Positions 1-9,800 of a stretch of 13,613 nucleotides of DNA are shown here, piece by piece; within the stretch, counting starts at the first letter, position 1, and the number at the start of each line of letters is the position of its first letter. Under the pieces are notes generated by a model that ran no database searches, was not told the origin of the DNA, and saw only the letters and a list, made by a program, of their open reading frames with translations. The translations under genes and the position numbers were made by a program. The DNA lies in contig JAVVUQ010000039.1 of assembly GCA_036653075.1 (NCBI GenBank), positions 1 to 13,613 of the forward strand, in the 5' to 3' direction. The stretch is from JAVVUQ01 sp036653075 (GTDB lineage Bacteria > Bacillota > Clostridia > Christensenellales > CAG-314).

Positions 1-38
1 TCTACTATTAAATCACTTCTTTATACTAAATATAATAT

Positions 39-314
39 TTATAACAATATAAATAGGTATACATAACTAATAATATCTAATAGCATAAAAATCGGCAAGA
101 AAACTTTAAAATACCAATGATTTGTCTTATGCCTAAATACTACCATTCCTAAAGTCGAACCTATTCCACCAAATAATCCGATTACAAGTAATGCAGCTTC
201 ACTTATTCTCCATTTTTTATGCATACTTCTTTTTTTATCTATGTACATAATCGTAAATCCAATTATTGACATAATTATTGCAAAACAAATTAATATAATT
301 TGATATATATTCAT
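39..314 (-). CDS. DUF1294 family small membrane protein
   Basis: This 91-residue protein has three hydrophobic segments (about residues 4-22, 40-60 and 70-90). Its polar loop matches the DUF1294 pattern: a YIDKKRS-like basic stretch, then WRISE, a glycine-rich GLFGGIGSTLGM helix and the hallmark FRHKT. The length is normal for the family, whose function is unknown. The ATG (complement of 312-314) follows a GAGGA ribosome binding site about 6 bases upstream, which supports the start. It lies 106 bp downstream of the GtrA-like gene on the same strand with no clear terminator between them, so the two may be co-transcribed. The family call rests on motif recognition by eye and is fairly secure; no cellular role can be given. 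Confidence 0.85.
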   Translation of the reverse strand: MNIYQIILICFAIIMSIIGFTIMYIDKKRSMHKKWRISEAALLVIGLFGGIGSTLGMVVFRHKTNHWYFKVFLPIFMLLDIISYVYLFILL

Positions 315-371
315 CTATTATCCTCACTTATATATCTTCAATTTTTTCTATCTATTCTTTGACCTTTATTC

Positions 372-446
372 TATCTTATCTATTGTTTTATCTTTATTTT
401 AATTTATTCTTTGATTTTCCTTATATCTTATCTATTGTTTTATCTT
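372..446. repeat. 23-bp direct repeat duplicating the 3' end of the GtrA-like gene
   Basis: The 23 bases at 424-446, which encode the last residues of the GtrA-like protein (KTIDKI), occur again exactly at 372-394 in the intergenic spacer, 52 bp away. Weaker similarity around the copies (TTATTCTTTGA-like stretches near 350 and 405) suggests a small tandem duplication of the gene's tail. It leaves no extra reading frame of note. Confidence 0.75.
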
Positions 447-873
447 CTGTTTCTTTTTTCTTTACATTACTATCAATTGAATTTCTGTAAACTACATATT
501 TACAAAATAGAAATTCAGTAACAAAATTTATCACCATCGTTATACCAAGTACAATATATTCGTTCCATCCAACGTTTGTCAAAGCATCTCCCCACCACGT
601 GGATAATGGCGTGAATACAAGATAGTATGCCGCTACTTTTAACATCGCAATAGGTACGTTCGTCGCCGACTTAAAAGTAAACTTTCGGTTTATTGTAAAA
701 TTGTACAACACCGATATCGTTAACGCTATTATATACGCAAGCAAATACTCCATCTTGATTACTTCATTCAGTAACGTAAATGTCAAAATTTGCAAAAGCC
801 CCGCTGTAATTGAAAATATCAAAAACTTTATCGAACGCATTATCTCATGTTTATTATATCTTATGTTTTTCAT
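421..873 (-). CDS. GtrA-family membrane protein
   Basis: This 150-residue integral membrane protein has four predicted helices (about 15-37, 43-62, 75-97 and 104-127). It carries the GtrA-like signatures NFTINRKFTF after helix 2 and FCKYVVYRN after helix 4, with a short charged C-terminal tail (VKKKETEDKTIDKI). GtrA-family proteins are thought to move or support polyprenyl-linked sugars in cell-surface glycosylation (family knowledge); nothing here identifies the substrate. The start (complement of 871-873) is preceded by AGGAAG at 881-886, with about 7 bases of spacing. A perfect palindrome lies just upstream of that site, and beyond it a minisatellite array fills the expected promoter region. 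No glycosyltransferase gene is visible next to it, although such partners are common for this family. Confidence 0.88.
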   Translation of the reverse strand: MKNIRYNKHEIMRSIKFLIFSITAGLLQILTFTLLNEVIKMEYLLAYIIALTISVLYNFTINRKFTFKSATNVPIAMLKVAAYYLVFTPLSTWWGDALTNVGWNEYIVLGITMVINFVTEFLFCKYVVYRNSIDSNVKKKETEDKTIDKI

Positions 874-889
874 TTTTCTTCTTCCTTTT

Positions 890-919
890 TTAAGAAACTT
901 TTTGTAAAAAGTTTCTTAA
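890..919. repeat. Perfect 30-bp palindrome upstream of gtrA
   Basis: The arm AAGAAACTTTTT (892-903), a GT spacer, and the arm AAAAAGTTTCTT (906-917) form a perfect inverted repeat, which a TT/AA pair extends outward to 890 and 919. It lies 4 bases upstream of the gtrA Shine-Dalgarno sequence (complement of 881-886). Neither strand has a T-tract directly after the stem, so it is not a normal intrinsic terminator. It could be a 5'-UTR hairpin, an operator for a dimeric regulator, or a copy of a dispersed palindromic repeat. Confidence 0.85.
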
Positions 920-1171
920 CTTCAAAAACTTTCACTGTTTGGTTATTTCTGTGTGTTATACATAAATTTCAACTTCAATAATTTTCACTGTTTGGTTATT
1001 TCTGTGTGTTATACATAAATTTTAACTTCAAAAACTTTCATTGTTTGGTTATTTCTGTGTGTTATACATAATTTTTAACTTCAAAAACTTTCATTGTTTG
1101 ATTTTTGGTTTATTGTAAACTTTCATTGTTTGATTTTTGGTTTATTGTAAACTTTCATTGTTTGATTTTTG
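918..1171. repeat. Composite minisatellite array: 53-bp units followed by 32-bp units
   Basis: Three 53-bp units (918-970, 971-1023, 1024-1076) differ at only a few bases. A transition unit starts at 1077 with the same AACTTCAAAAACTTTC opening, then changes to a second unit of 32 bp (1085-1116, 1117-1148 and a partial copy from 1149). Both unit types share a core reading CTTTCAYTGTTTG. The array runs into the N gap, and sequence after the gap (GTTTATTGAAAATTTTG at 1272) resembles a decayed unit, so the true array is probably longer. No unique spacers lie between copies, so this is not a CRISPR array. Confidence 0.95.
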
Positions 1172-1271
1172 NNNNNNNNNNNNNNNNNNNNNNNNNNNNN
1201 NNNNNNNNNNNNNNNNNNNNNNNNNNNNNNNNNNNNNNNNNNNNNNNNNNNNNNNNNNNNNNNNNNNNNNN
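1172..1271. other. Assembly gap (100 N) inside a repeat array
   Basis: Exactly 100 N characters interrupt the 32-bp tandem repeats. The round number suggests a placeholder of unknown true length, created because the repeats could not be assembled. Confidence 0.97.
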
Positions 1272-1296
1272 GTTTATTGAAAATTTTGTTTATTGA

Positions 1297-1856
1297 TTTT
1301 AACTTTGTTTAAGTTATTTATTTTTATTATAATTTTATAATAGCATATTAAATAAAAAAATGCAAACAACGTACAGCATTGATTTATTTTATTACTATTG
1401 TTTTTTATATAAACATATTTCCATATGTAATTAATAAGTGGCAAACAATAAAAATAATACATATACGTTCAGCAAATAATTTATAAATGATAAATATTAA
1501 GCCAACGTATATTAATAAACAATAAAATACATAATATTTATATTTTTTTGTATTGTAGTAAAGTATAGTAGTACAGTTTAAAGATGTTATCATATAAAAA
1601 TATCAAAAAAACTGTAATTATTTTCAATAAATCCTTGACATTAATTAATTAGCGTGTTAAGCTATCCATACAAGAATGATACTCCTACTATAATGAATAT
1701 AATTATAATATGAATAATTATTAAAATGAGTATAAAAAGAAGAATAGACGGGAAAATCTGAAAGTTTTGAAAGGAAATTTATAATGAATTAATCGTTAAG
1801 TCACAAAAGTGAAAACAAACTGACGATAATTAATACAATAATTTAAAGGAGGAACA
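1297..1856 (+). other. Gene-free AT-rich upstream region of the lipoprotein operon
   Basis: About 560 bp hold no convincing reading frame; the short ones lack ribosome binding sites and resemble no family. It is divergent upstream sequence for both the minus-strand genes on the left and the lipoprotein operon on the right. A promoter candidate is listed separately. A weak stem can form in the leader between ATTAATCGT (1788-1796) and ACGAT...TAAT (1823-1834), but it is bulged and AT-rich, so I give it little weight. Confidence 0.6.
1635..1663 (+). promoter_or_regulatory. Candidate sigma-A promoter for the lipoprotein operon
   Basis: A perfect -35 hexamer TTGACA (1635-1640) is followed after 17 bp by TAAGCT (1658-1663), a poor -10. 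A better TATAAT at 1689-1694 has no matching -35 box at the right distance. If this promoter is used, the leader is nearly 190 nt. The -35 match and spacing support it; the weak -10 limits confidence. Confidence 0.35.
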
Positions 1857-3878
1857 ATGAAGAAAAGATTTTATTTGCTTATTCTGTTTGTATTGACTGC
1901 AATTATGCTTATTGGTTGCACGAATGTAAATGGAAATCCGATTAAAAGTATCGAAGTAATGGATGTTAATTCTATGGTTTTTGAGTTAAATGAAAAAATT
2001 GACTATAAAAATCTTAAGATACGTATTACTTACGAAGACGGAACTACCAGAGAGCGTCAAGCATTCGAGTGGATGACGAAAGGATTGGACACGACGAAGT
2101 TGGGAGAAAGGGCGTTTACGGTAAAGTACGGAAAATTTATAGTTACGTGTAAGTATGAGGTGGTAAGTCAAAAGTACTTTACTATTAAATTTGATGTACA
2201 AGGTGGCAGCGATAAAGTAGAAGATCAAGAGGTATTTTACAAATCGACGATAGTAGAGCCAGAAGTTCCTTCCAAAGAGGGATTTATATTTTTAGGTTGG
2301 TATAATGGTGAGGTAGAGTTTGATATAAAAACGCCAATAATGCAAGATTACGTATTGACAGCTAAGTGGGCGTTAGATTTAGAAGAATATCAGATGTTTG
2401 TTATAAGAAAGATTAATATGATGGTTGAGTTAATTACTAAAGAAGTAGATTATATTCCAGCTGATTATATAAATATCATAAATATAGCGAATGAAGCAAT
2501 AGCTGATATAATTGCAAGTTCTACCAAAGAAGAAATTGATAACATATATGGAAATATCCAATTTGCTATTAATAATATTCCAATGATACCGCAATTACTA
2601 ACTATTAGATTCAATGAAATAATAGCTGGTGATTATTTTGTTGAAGATGCAGCTATTATTGAAGGCATTTATAATGAAGCGGTAGTAGCGATAGATGAAT
2701 ATAAAAATGGAGTACCTACTCCATATACAATTTATCTTAATGCTGTAAAGGCGATGGAAGAAGTATTTACGAAGGTGGAGGACATTGAGTTATCGGTGTT
2801 TATGAAAGCTTCAAGAATTAAAGATATGAAATTTTACGCAAATAATAAAGGCGAGATGTATTATACACCAATGCAATGGGAAGCGCTCAAGGTAATAGTA
2901 GCGGGTGAAGTTATTAATATTGAAAATGCTATTGGCACAAGAGAAGTGGCTAAAGCATATGCGGTGGCGTTATCAAAAATTGATGCAGCAGAAAGACTTG
3001 ATGAAGGAAGGTATAATAAAGTAAGCGAGTTAGTTGTTGCATTAAATTCGTATGATATAAATAATTATTTTGTAACAGAATGGATGGAAATGAATGAAAT
3101 TTATGAAGATGCGATATATGGAATAAGGACATATGAAGGTGGAGTTCCAAGCGTAGAGTACATAGTTTCGACAGCAATAGCGGCGATGGCTGAAGTTAAC
3201 ACGAAAGCTGAAGACAAGGCGCTTGCTGAAATAATGAAAGGCACACGTTTGAAAGATTTAGCGCAATATGCGCAAAGCAAAGGTGAAATTTATTATTCAA
3301 ATGAAAACTGGACTGAACTAATGAATTTGGCGACGATTACAGCGGCGGAATATTTTAGTTATTGTGAAAGTACGCACGATGTAGCGAGTACATATGTTGA
3401 CTTAATATTCCAAATAGATATGGTTGAGCATTTACCAGATCCAATGTATTCAAATATAGTGGCGTTAACCGTTTATGTAAACGGATTAAAATCAACAGAT
3501 TATTTTGAAGCGCAGTGGATTGAAATAAATCAATTATACGTTAACGCAGCGGCGTTAATAAAAGCTTATGTTGAAGGAGAACCAAACCCAGAAACAATAT
3601 GCGCAAACGCCATAGCGGCAATTGATGCGGTTTTAACTAAAGCAGAAGACATAGCGTTAGCAGATACAATGAAAGCTGAATATATAACAAGATTAGAAGC
3701 TTACGTAGGCAACTTAGTTGAAGCGAATTATACGGCGCAGAATTGGCAAAACATACAAAACATAATGAATGATGGAAAAGACTATATCAACAATACGCAG
3801 GGAACTGCGCAACTTCAAGCGATGTATGATAATATTATTGATAGTATTAACTCGATTGAAACAATTCCAGCAATATAG
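1857..3878 (+). CDS. Surface lipoprotein with Ig-like domain, InlB-type repeat and three helical repeats
   Basis: This 673-residue protein starts with a lipoprotein signal peptide and lipobox LIGC, so Cys21 should be lipid-modified. Residues ~28-104 fit a bacterial Ig-like domain (Big_3 style: SIEVMD, then ITYEDGTT, ending in FTVKYG). Residues ~107-171 fit an InlB B / Listeria-Bacteroides repeat (KFDVQGGS, then EGFIFLGWY and LTAKW). The rest is helical and contains three ~145-residue repeats marked by DYF/NYF at residues 259, 403 and 548. Each continues with a Y-x-x-A helix, a G-x-P turn and a TKxED motif. There is no LPXTG. AGGAGG (1847-1852) supports the ATG. It lies 9 bp before the subtilisin gene, so the two are almost certainly translated from one mRNA. 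A binding or scaffold role beside the protease is inference; the helical repeats resemble FIVAR-type surface modules, but I do not recognise the exact family. Confidence 0.85.
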   Translation: MKKRFYLLILFVLTAIMLIGCTNVNGNPIKSIEVMDVNSMVFELNEKIDYKNLKIRITYEDGTTRERQAFEWMTKGLDTTKLGERAFTVKYGKFIVTCKYEVVSQKYFTIKFDVQGGSDKVEDQEVFYKSTIVEPEVPSKEGFIFLGWYNGEVEFDIKTPIMQDYVLTAKWALDLEEYQMFVIRKINMMVELITKEVDYIPADYINIINIANEAIADIIASSTKEEIDNIYGNIQFAINNIPMIPQLLTIRFNEIIAGDYFVEDAAIIEGIYNEAVVAIDEYKNGVPTPYTIYLNAVKAMEEVFTKVEDIELSVFMKASRIKDMKFYANNKGEMYYTPMQWEALKVIVAGEVINIENAIGTREVAKAYAVALSKIDAAERLDEGRYNKVSELVVALNSYDINNYFVTEWMEMNEIYEDAIYGIRTYEGGVPSVEYIVSTAIAAMAEVNTKAEDKALAEIMKGTRLKDLAQYAQSKGEIYYSNENWTELMNLATITAAEYFSYCESTHDVASTYVDLIFQIDMVEHLPDPMYSNIVALTVYVNGLKSTDYFEAQWIEINQLYVNAAALIKAYVEGEPNPETICANAIAAIDAVLTKAEDIALADTMKAEYITRLEAYVGNLVEANYTAQNWQNIQNIMNDGKDYINNTQGTAQLQAMYDNIIDSINSIETIPAI

Positions 3879-3887
3879 GAGGAACGT

Positions 3888-6800
3888 ATGAAAAAATCTA
3901 AAAATCTAATTATTGTGCTTGCCATTATGATGCTTGCTATTTTCGTAATAGTAGGCTCAGCATGTACAAAAAACAAAGATAACAGTAAAGTTATAAACGA
4001 CAAAAATCTTAATTTTTCTGTTATTGACGAATTGATTAAAAAAGATGTAAATAAAAACGAATTAAAGAATCAAGAAGTCGGTAACTTAGGTTATAAAGCC
4101 GATGATAAGGTATGGGTAGCAGTAGAAATAGAAGGCGAAAATTTAGCTGAATTATTTTTAAGCTCGCATAGGTACGGTAGCGTATCGGAATTAGCTATGT
4201 CTATTGAAGGATCTGAAAAGCTCAATTCAATGAGAGATAGTCAAATGGCAGTAGTTCAAGCGGCGCAAGAAGCAGGAATTAAAATGACAGTAAAACATTC
4301 ATACACAACAGTTGTGAATGGTTTTTCAGCGCAAATTAAGTTTGGCGATTTAAATAAATTACGTAGTATTGCAAACGTAAAGTCAGTTGTAGTAGCTCAA
4401 AAATATGAAATGTCAAACGCAACAACGACATACACGAATGAAAAAATGAGTTCATATTTTGGCAAAAACGGTATGCTTTCAAATACAACAGGTTATAATG
4501 GCGAAGGAATGTTCGTAGCGGTTATTGACTCTGGAATGGATTATATGCATAGCGCATTTCAAACTGCTCCACAAACACCAGCAGTATCGCAAGAATACAT
4601 AGAAAAAGTAATGGGCGCATTATATGTAAACAATAACTTTGGAATGTCATTTAGCGTAGAAGAATTATATAAATCTATAAAAGTTCCATTTGGTTTTGAC
4701 TATGCAGATGGCGATACTGATTGTATTGCAGGCATTAGCACATATTTTAGAGATTTTGGAATGGAACACGGCACGCACGTTGCAGGCATTGTAGCGGGCG
4801 ACGATGCTGTTATAAAAGGCGCAGCAGCTAAAGCTCAAATCGCAGGAATGAAAGTTTCAAGCGACAAAGACGGTAGCATATTAAATACCGATATGGTAGC
4901 GGCAGTAAACGACGCTGTTATATTAGGAGTAGACGCTATCAATATTAGTATAGGTCGCGCTTGCGGACCTATCGCAGAAAATGAACCTTCGATGAAATTT
5001 TTCAATGATGTTTATAAACTTGTAGACAAAGTTGGTATCGCTATATGTATTGCAGCAGGAAATGATTCATCATCAGCGGCAATAGTTGGTTTAAACAATA
5101 CAGAAAACCCAGATTCGGGCGTTATTGGCGCGCCGGGTTCATATTTATCCACATTGGCAGCAGCGTCGATTGATGCAAATCCAACGCAGTACATATCCTT
5201 TAATGGAAAAGAAATGGTTATTACAAGCGCTGTAAGTATGACATCACAACCATATAATTTCTATGACATATTGGGAACGGAAAATGTTAAAAACATTGGT
5301 TTCGTAGTTGTTCCTGGATTTGGTACTATAGATGATCTTAAAGCAGTAGATGTAGTAGGTAAAATTGCAATTGTTAATAGAGGAAATATATCCTTTACAG
5401 AGAAAGCGGCTAATGCAGCGGCAGCGGGCGCAATTGGATGTATAATTTATAACAATGAAGCTGCTAATATTAGAGCTCAACTTGAAAGCTATGTAATTCC
5501 AACAGCGGTATTATCTATGGCTGATGGAAAGGTATTGGAAGCGGCAAAGAGCGGAGAATTGACAATTGATAAAGATAAAGAGTTTTATTCAATGTCATCG
5601 TTCTCATCGTGGGGCGCATTATCAAATCTTGATATGGGTATTGATTTAACAGCTCCTGGCGGCGAAATTTATTCATGTGTACCTCAATGGTATTCCATGA
5701 TAAAAGATACAGATGATTATATAAATTTGAGTGGAACAAGTATGGCGAGTCCAAATATGGCATCGGCAGCGCTTGTTATGAAGCAATATTTAAAAACAGA
5801 ATTTCCAGGCAAGACAGACAGCGAAATTCAAGCTATGACTTATCAAATTATGATGAGTACAGCTAAGATAGTACCTGATGGAAATGGAAATCCAGCTTCA
5901 GTTCGTAAACAGGGCGCAGGACTTATAAGTATTGACGATGCGGTAATGACAGATGCGTACTTAACAGTTACTGGCACAGACAGAACAAAATTGAATTTAG
6001 GTAGCGACGTTCAAAAGAGCGGTGTTTATACATTAAACTTCAATCTTGTAAATATTAGTGAAAATGAAGTAAAATATGATATAAGCGCATTAACATTTAC
6101 AGAAAGCGCTGAAAACGGCAAAGTATTAGAACAAGCATATATGCTTGATCCAAGTTATGTAGTAACAGCTAAAAACGCAAAAATGAATGGCAATACTATT
6201 ACAGTAGAAGCAAATTCAACAGCAAAGATTAAAGTGGTTATTACTTTAACTGAAGCAAACAAGAATTATTTAAACGAAACGTTTAAAAACGGTATGTTTG
6301 TTGAAGGTTTTGCGATATTGACAGCTTATAACAGTGGCGTAGATTTATCAATTCCTTGGATTTCATTCTATGGCGATTGGGATCATTTACCGATGTTTGA
6401 ACCTACAAATATTGATGAAGTAAACGGCGCAAAAGTTCAAATGGATGCAAATAGTTTGAATTATTCCTTTGAAGTAGGAGATGGTTTAAGATTGACCACA
6501 GCGTTTGGACAATATAATGCGTGGTATTCAACTTCTTATGGAAAAGAATTGCCTAAAGCAGGATTCGATAAAATTGCAATAGGTAATGCAAGCAGAATAG
6601 CTGGATTAGATTTATGTATGTATCGTAATGCAGAAAAAGTTGAATTTAATTTTGTAGATGAATATGGCAAAGCTTATTATGTTGATGATACAGCGTATGA
6701 TTTATATAAAGCATTCTCATATCAAGGACAACAACGTTTAAAAATAGAATTACAGTTTAATGGAGTTACTGGCTTAAGCGCTGAAGATTTTTTATGGGCA

Positions 6801-9800
6801 AATAACCAAACAGTAAACTTTGAAGTAAATGCTTACTTTGATATGAATAAAGGTATTTATGAAACATTGACATATCCTATTTATATCGATTATGAAAAAC
6901 CAACGTTAAAGAGCGCAAAGTTAAATGATGTTGAAGGTAAAAAGATTTTATCGTTTGATGCGTTTGATAACCATATGATAATGAACTTTGCTGCATATAC
7001 TCAAGGCGTAGACGGACTTGTAAAATTATCAGAATACGCAGAGCCAGTAGTTTCGTTTAATAGAAATGAAGTGAACCATTTTGATTATGATATTACTGAA
7101 AACTATAAAGATATAGTTGGTGGAAAACTTGTATTATTACTTAGAGACTATGCAATGAACGAAGTAAAGTATGAAATTGATTTAAATGCTGAAACCGAGG
7201 GTAAACCAATAGTTGAAGTGAATGACGAATCAAAATTCTTTACAAATGACGAAATCAAATATCTTGAAAAAAATGGTGTAAATTTCGCAACGAGCGCAAT
7301 GCACCAAACAAGTTATATTGGCGGAAAAGCTAATGTAAATGCAAATGACGCTGAATGGGTTATTGAAAACGGCGTAGTTATAGCGTATAACGGCGTTGGC
7401 GGAGATATTGTTATTCCTGATGGCGTAACAAAGATTGGCGAAAGAGTATTTGCTGATAATAAGACAATTAAAACAGTTAAATTTAACGAAGGATTAAAAG
7501 AAATTGGTTGGGATTCATTTACAATGTGCAGCTTTTTAACAAGCTTACAATTACCATCAACGTTGGAAACAATTGGGAGAGAGGCCTTTAGCGGATGCAG
7601 AAGACTTACAGTTTTCGATTTTAATTCAACACCTAACTTAAAGCGTATTGGCAATTCAGCGTTTGTCGCAGCAGGTTTGAAAGAAATTGAAATTCCTAAA
7701 ATCGATGGATTAGTAGTTGAAAGTAAAGCATTTTATGGAATGCTTGAATTGGAAAAATTGATAATTAGAGCAGACATTGTATCGGAAGATTCCTTTACAT
7801 TAATGCCGAAATTAACACAAATGGATATTTACGGAAAATTGGAATTGACTGGTGATGCGGAGTTTACTTTAATGACAAACATAGAAGTAATAAACTTTTA
7901 TGGCAATCAAGGTAATCTTGGTTTTGAAGCAACAGAAGTCGATCCTTGGGGCGGCATCAGTTATCGACAAAGTTTTGGTTTTAATAATATGCCAAAATTA
8001 AAGAAAGTTAATTTCTTTGGAGACGTAGAATCAATAAAAGGACAATCTTTCTCAGCTTGCAAAGAATTGACAGAAGTTGTATTCCACGGAAATCTTGGAA
8101 CTATTGGTTATGAAAGTTTTGCTGGATCATCAAAACTTACACAATTTTCAGTTTCAGCGGATAACCCATACTTCTTTATAGATGAAACGACAAAGATTAT
8201 GTATAATACTGATAAAACAGTTATGTATATGCCGTCAAGTTGGAATTTTGATGGAATCGTTGAAGTACCAGAAACGGTTACAACACTTAGAGAAAACCAA
8301 TTTGCGCACTCAGCTAATATGGCTATGCCTACTGACGGAATTTGGGAAGTATCGGATAATCATTTTCAATTTTTCGTTGAAGTTTCTATTAGAGATTTAA
8401 GGGAAGAAAAGATGATTAAAGGCGTAAAACTTCATAAAGGCATAACAGTTATACCTAAATTTGCATTTTTTGATTGTGTCAGTATTGCCGATATAGATTA
8501 TAACGGAGCGCAAATAGTAGAGTTTGGCAATAACTCTTTGACGGCAAGCGGAATAAACAGATTAGTTTTACCGCAAAGCACAAAGAAATTAGGGTATGGA
8601 GTTTGGGCAGGTTGTACTAAATTAACTGAAGTTATATTCAATGATGGCTTAGAAACAATAATAGGAGCATCATTTGAAGGCTGTACAGCATTAACAGAAG
8701 TGGTAGTACCAGAAATAGTAAGCGAACTTACTTGGCAAATGTTCTGTGATTGTACATCGCTTGTGAAAGTAACATTTGAAAATAAAAACATTAGCGAAAT
8801 TCCTAATAGCGCATTTAGATCAACAAGAAGTCTTATTGAAATTATTGGATTAGACAATATAACAATGATAAATTATTCTGCTTTTTATGAATCAGGTATT
8901 AAGGAATATATCGTTCCAGCAACTGTTGAAATAATTATGCCTGGCGCATTCGAAATTTGTGATAATTTAACAAAATTAGTATTACAAGAAGGATCATTGA
9001 CATCAGTAGTTGAAGATGCATTCCCGTATTGCGTATTACTTAAAGAAATTTATATTCCATCGACATTAGTAGATATCGACTTTGCAGTAGCATTTGAAGG
9101 ATGCTCAGCATTAGAAGACTTTACAGTTAGCGAAAACAATACAAAATTTGCGTCATTTGGCGGAGCTTTGTATAACAAGTCGATGACAGATATGATTATG
9201 TATCCAGCAGGAAAAACTGACGCTTCATATACGACTCCAGATACATTGACAAGTTTAGGTCTTTATGTATTAATGAATACAAAACTTTTGAAAGAAATAG
9301 TTTTGCCAGAAGTTATTACAATTGACGATTTTGCATTTGTTGATTCAGGCGTTGAAAAAGTAATCGCTCCTAAGCTTTCTTACATCGGAGCATTTGCGTT
9401 TATGGATTGCGTTAATTTAAATCAAATTGACTTAACAAATATTGAACATATCGAACCATATGCATTTAAAAATACCGCATTAACAAACGTTGTTTTAGGT
9501 AACAAACTTTCATATGTAGGAATGGAAGCGTTTAGCAACTGCAAAGCGTTGACAAACATAACAATTAAAGAAAACGCTTGTGATTTTGACTTTTCAATGA
9601 CATTCTATGGCGCTTTATCTTATACGGTTGTACTTGAAAATAACAATAAAAATTTCGTAATGTTTGAAAATGGATTATATTCAATAGACAAAACTATTTT
9701 ATATAAATATTTTGGAACAGAAAAAGAAATTATAATACCAGAAGGCACAATGAAAGTATCTGCTGACGCATTTAGAGGAAACAACTCTGTTGAAACAATT

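Noticed and set aside
918..1171. Possible CRISPR array
   Set aside because: The repeat units are 53 and 32 bp and directly adjacent; there are no unique spacers and no cas genes.
1105..1296. Reading frame across the first N gap
   Set aside because: It is tandem-repeat DNA plus undefined residues, with no ribosome binding site.
1788..1834. Possible 5'-UTR hairpin upstream of the first lipoprotein
   Set aside because: The stem is short, AT-rich and bulged, and there is no sign of a known riboswitch or terminator.
7313..7654. Antisense frame inside the protease gene (113 aa), with similar ones at 8498-8857 and 9620-9835
   Set aside because: They lie opposite the conserved LRR-coding frame and have no family features.
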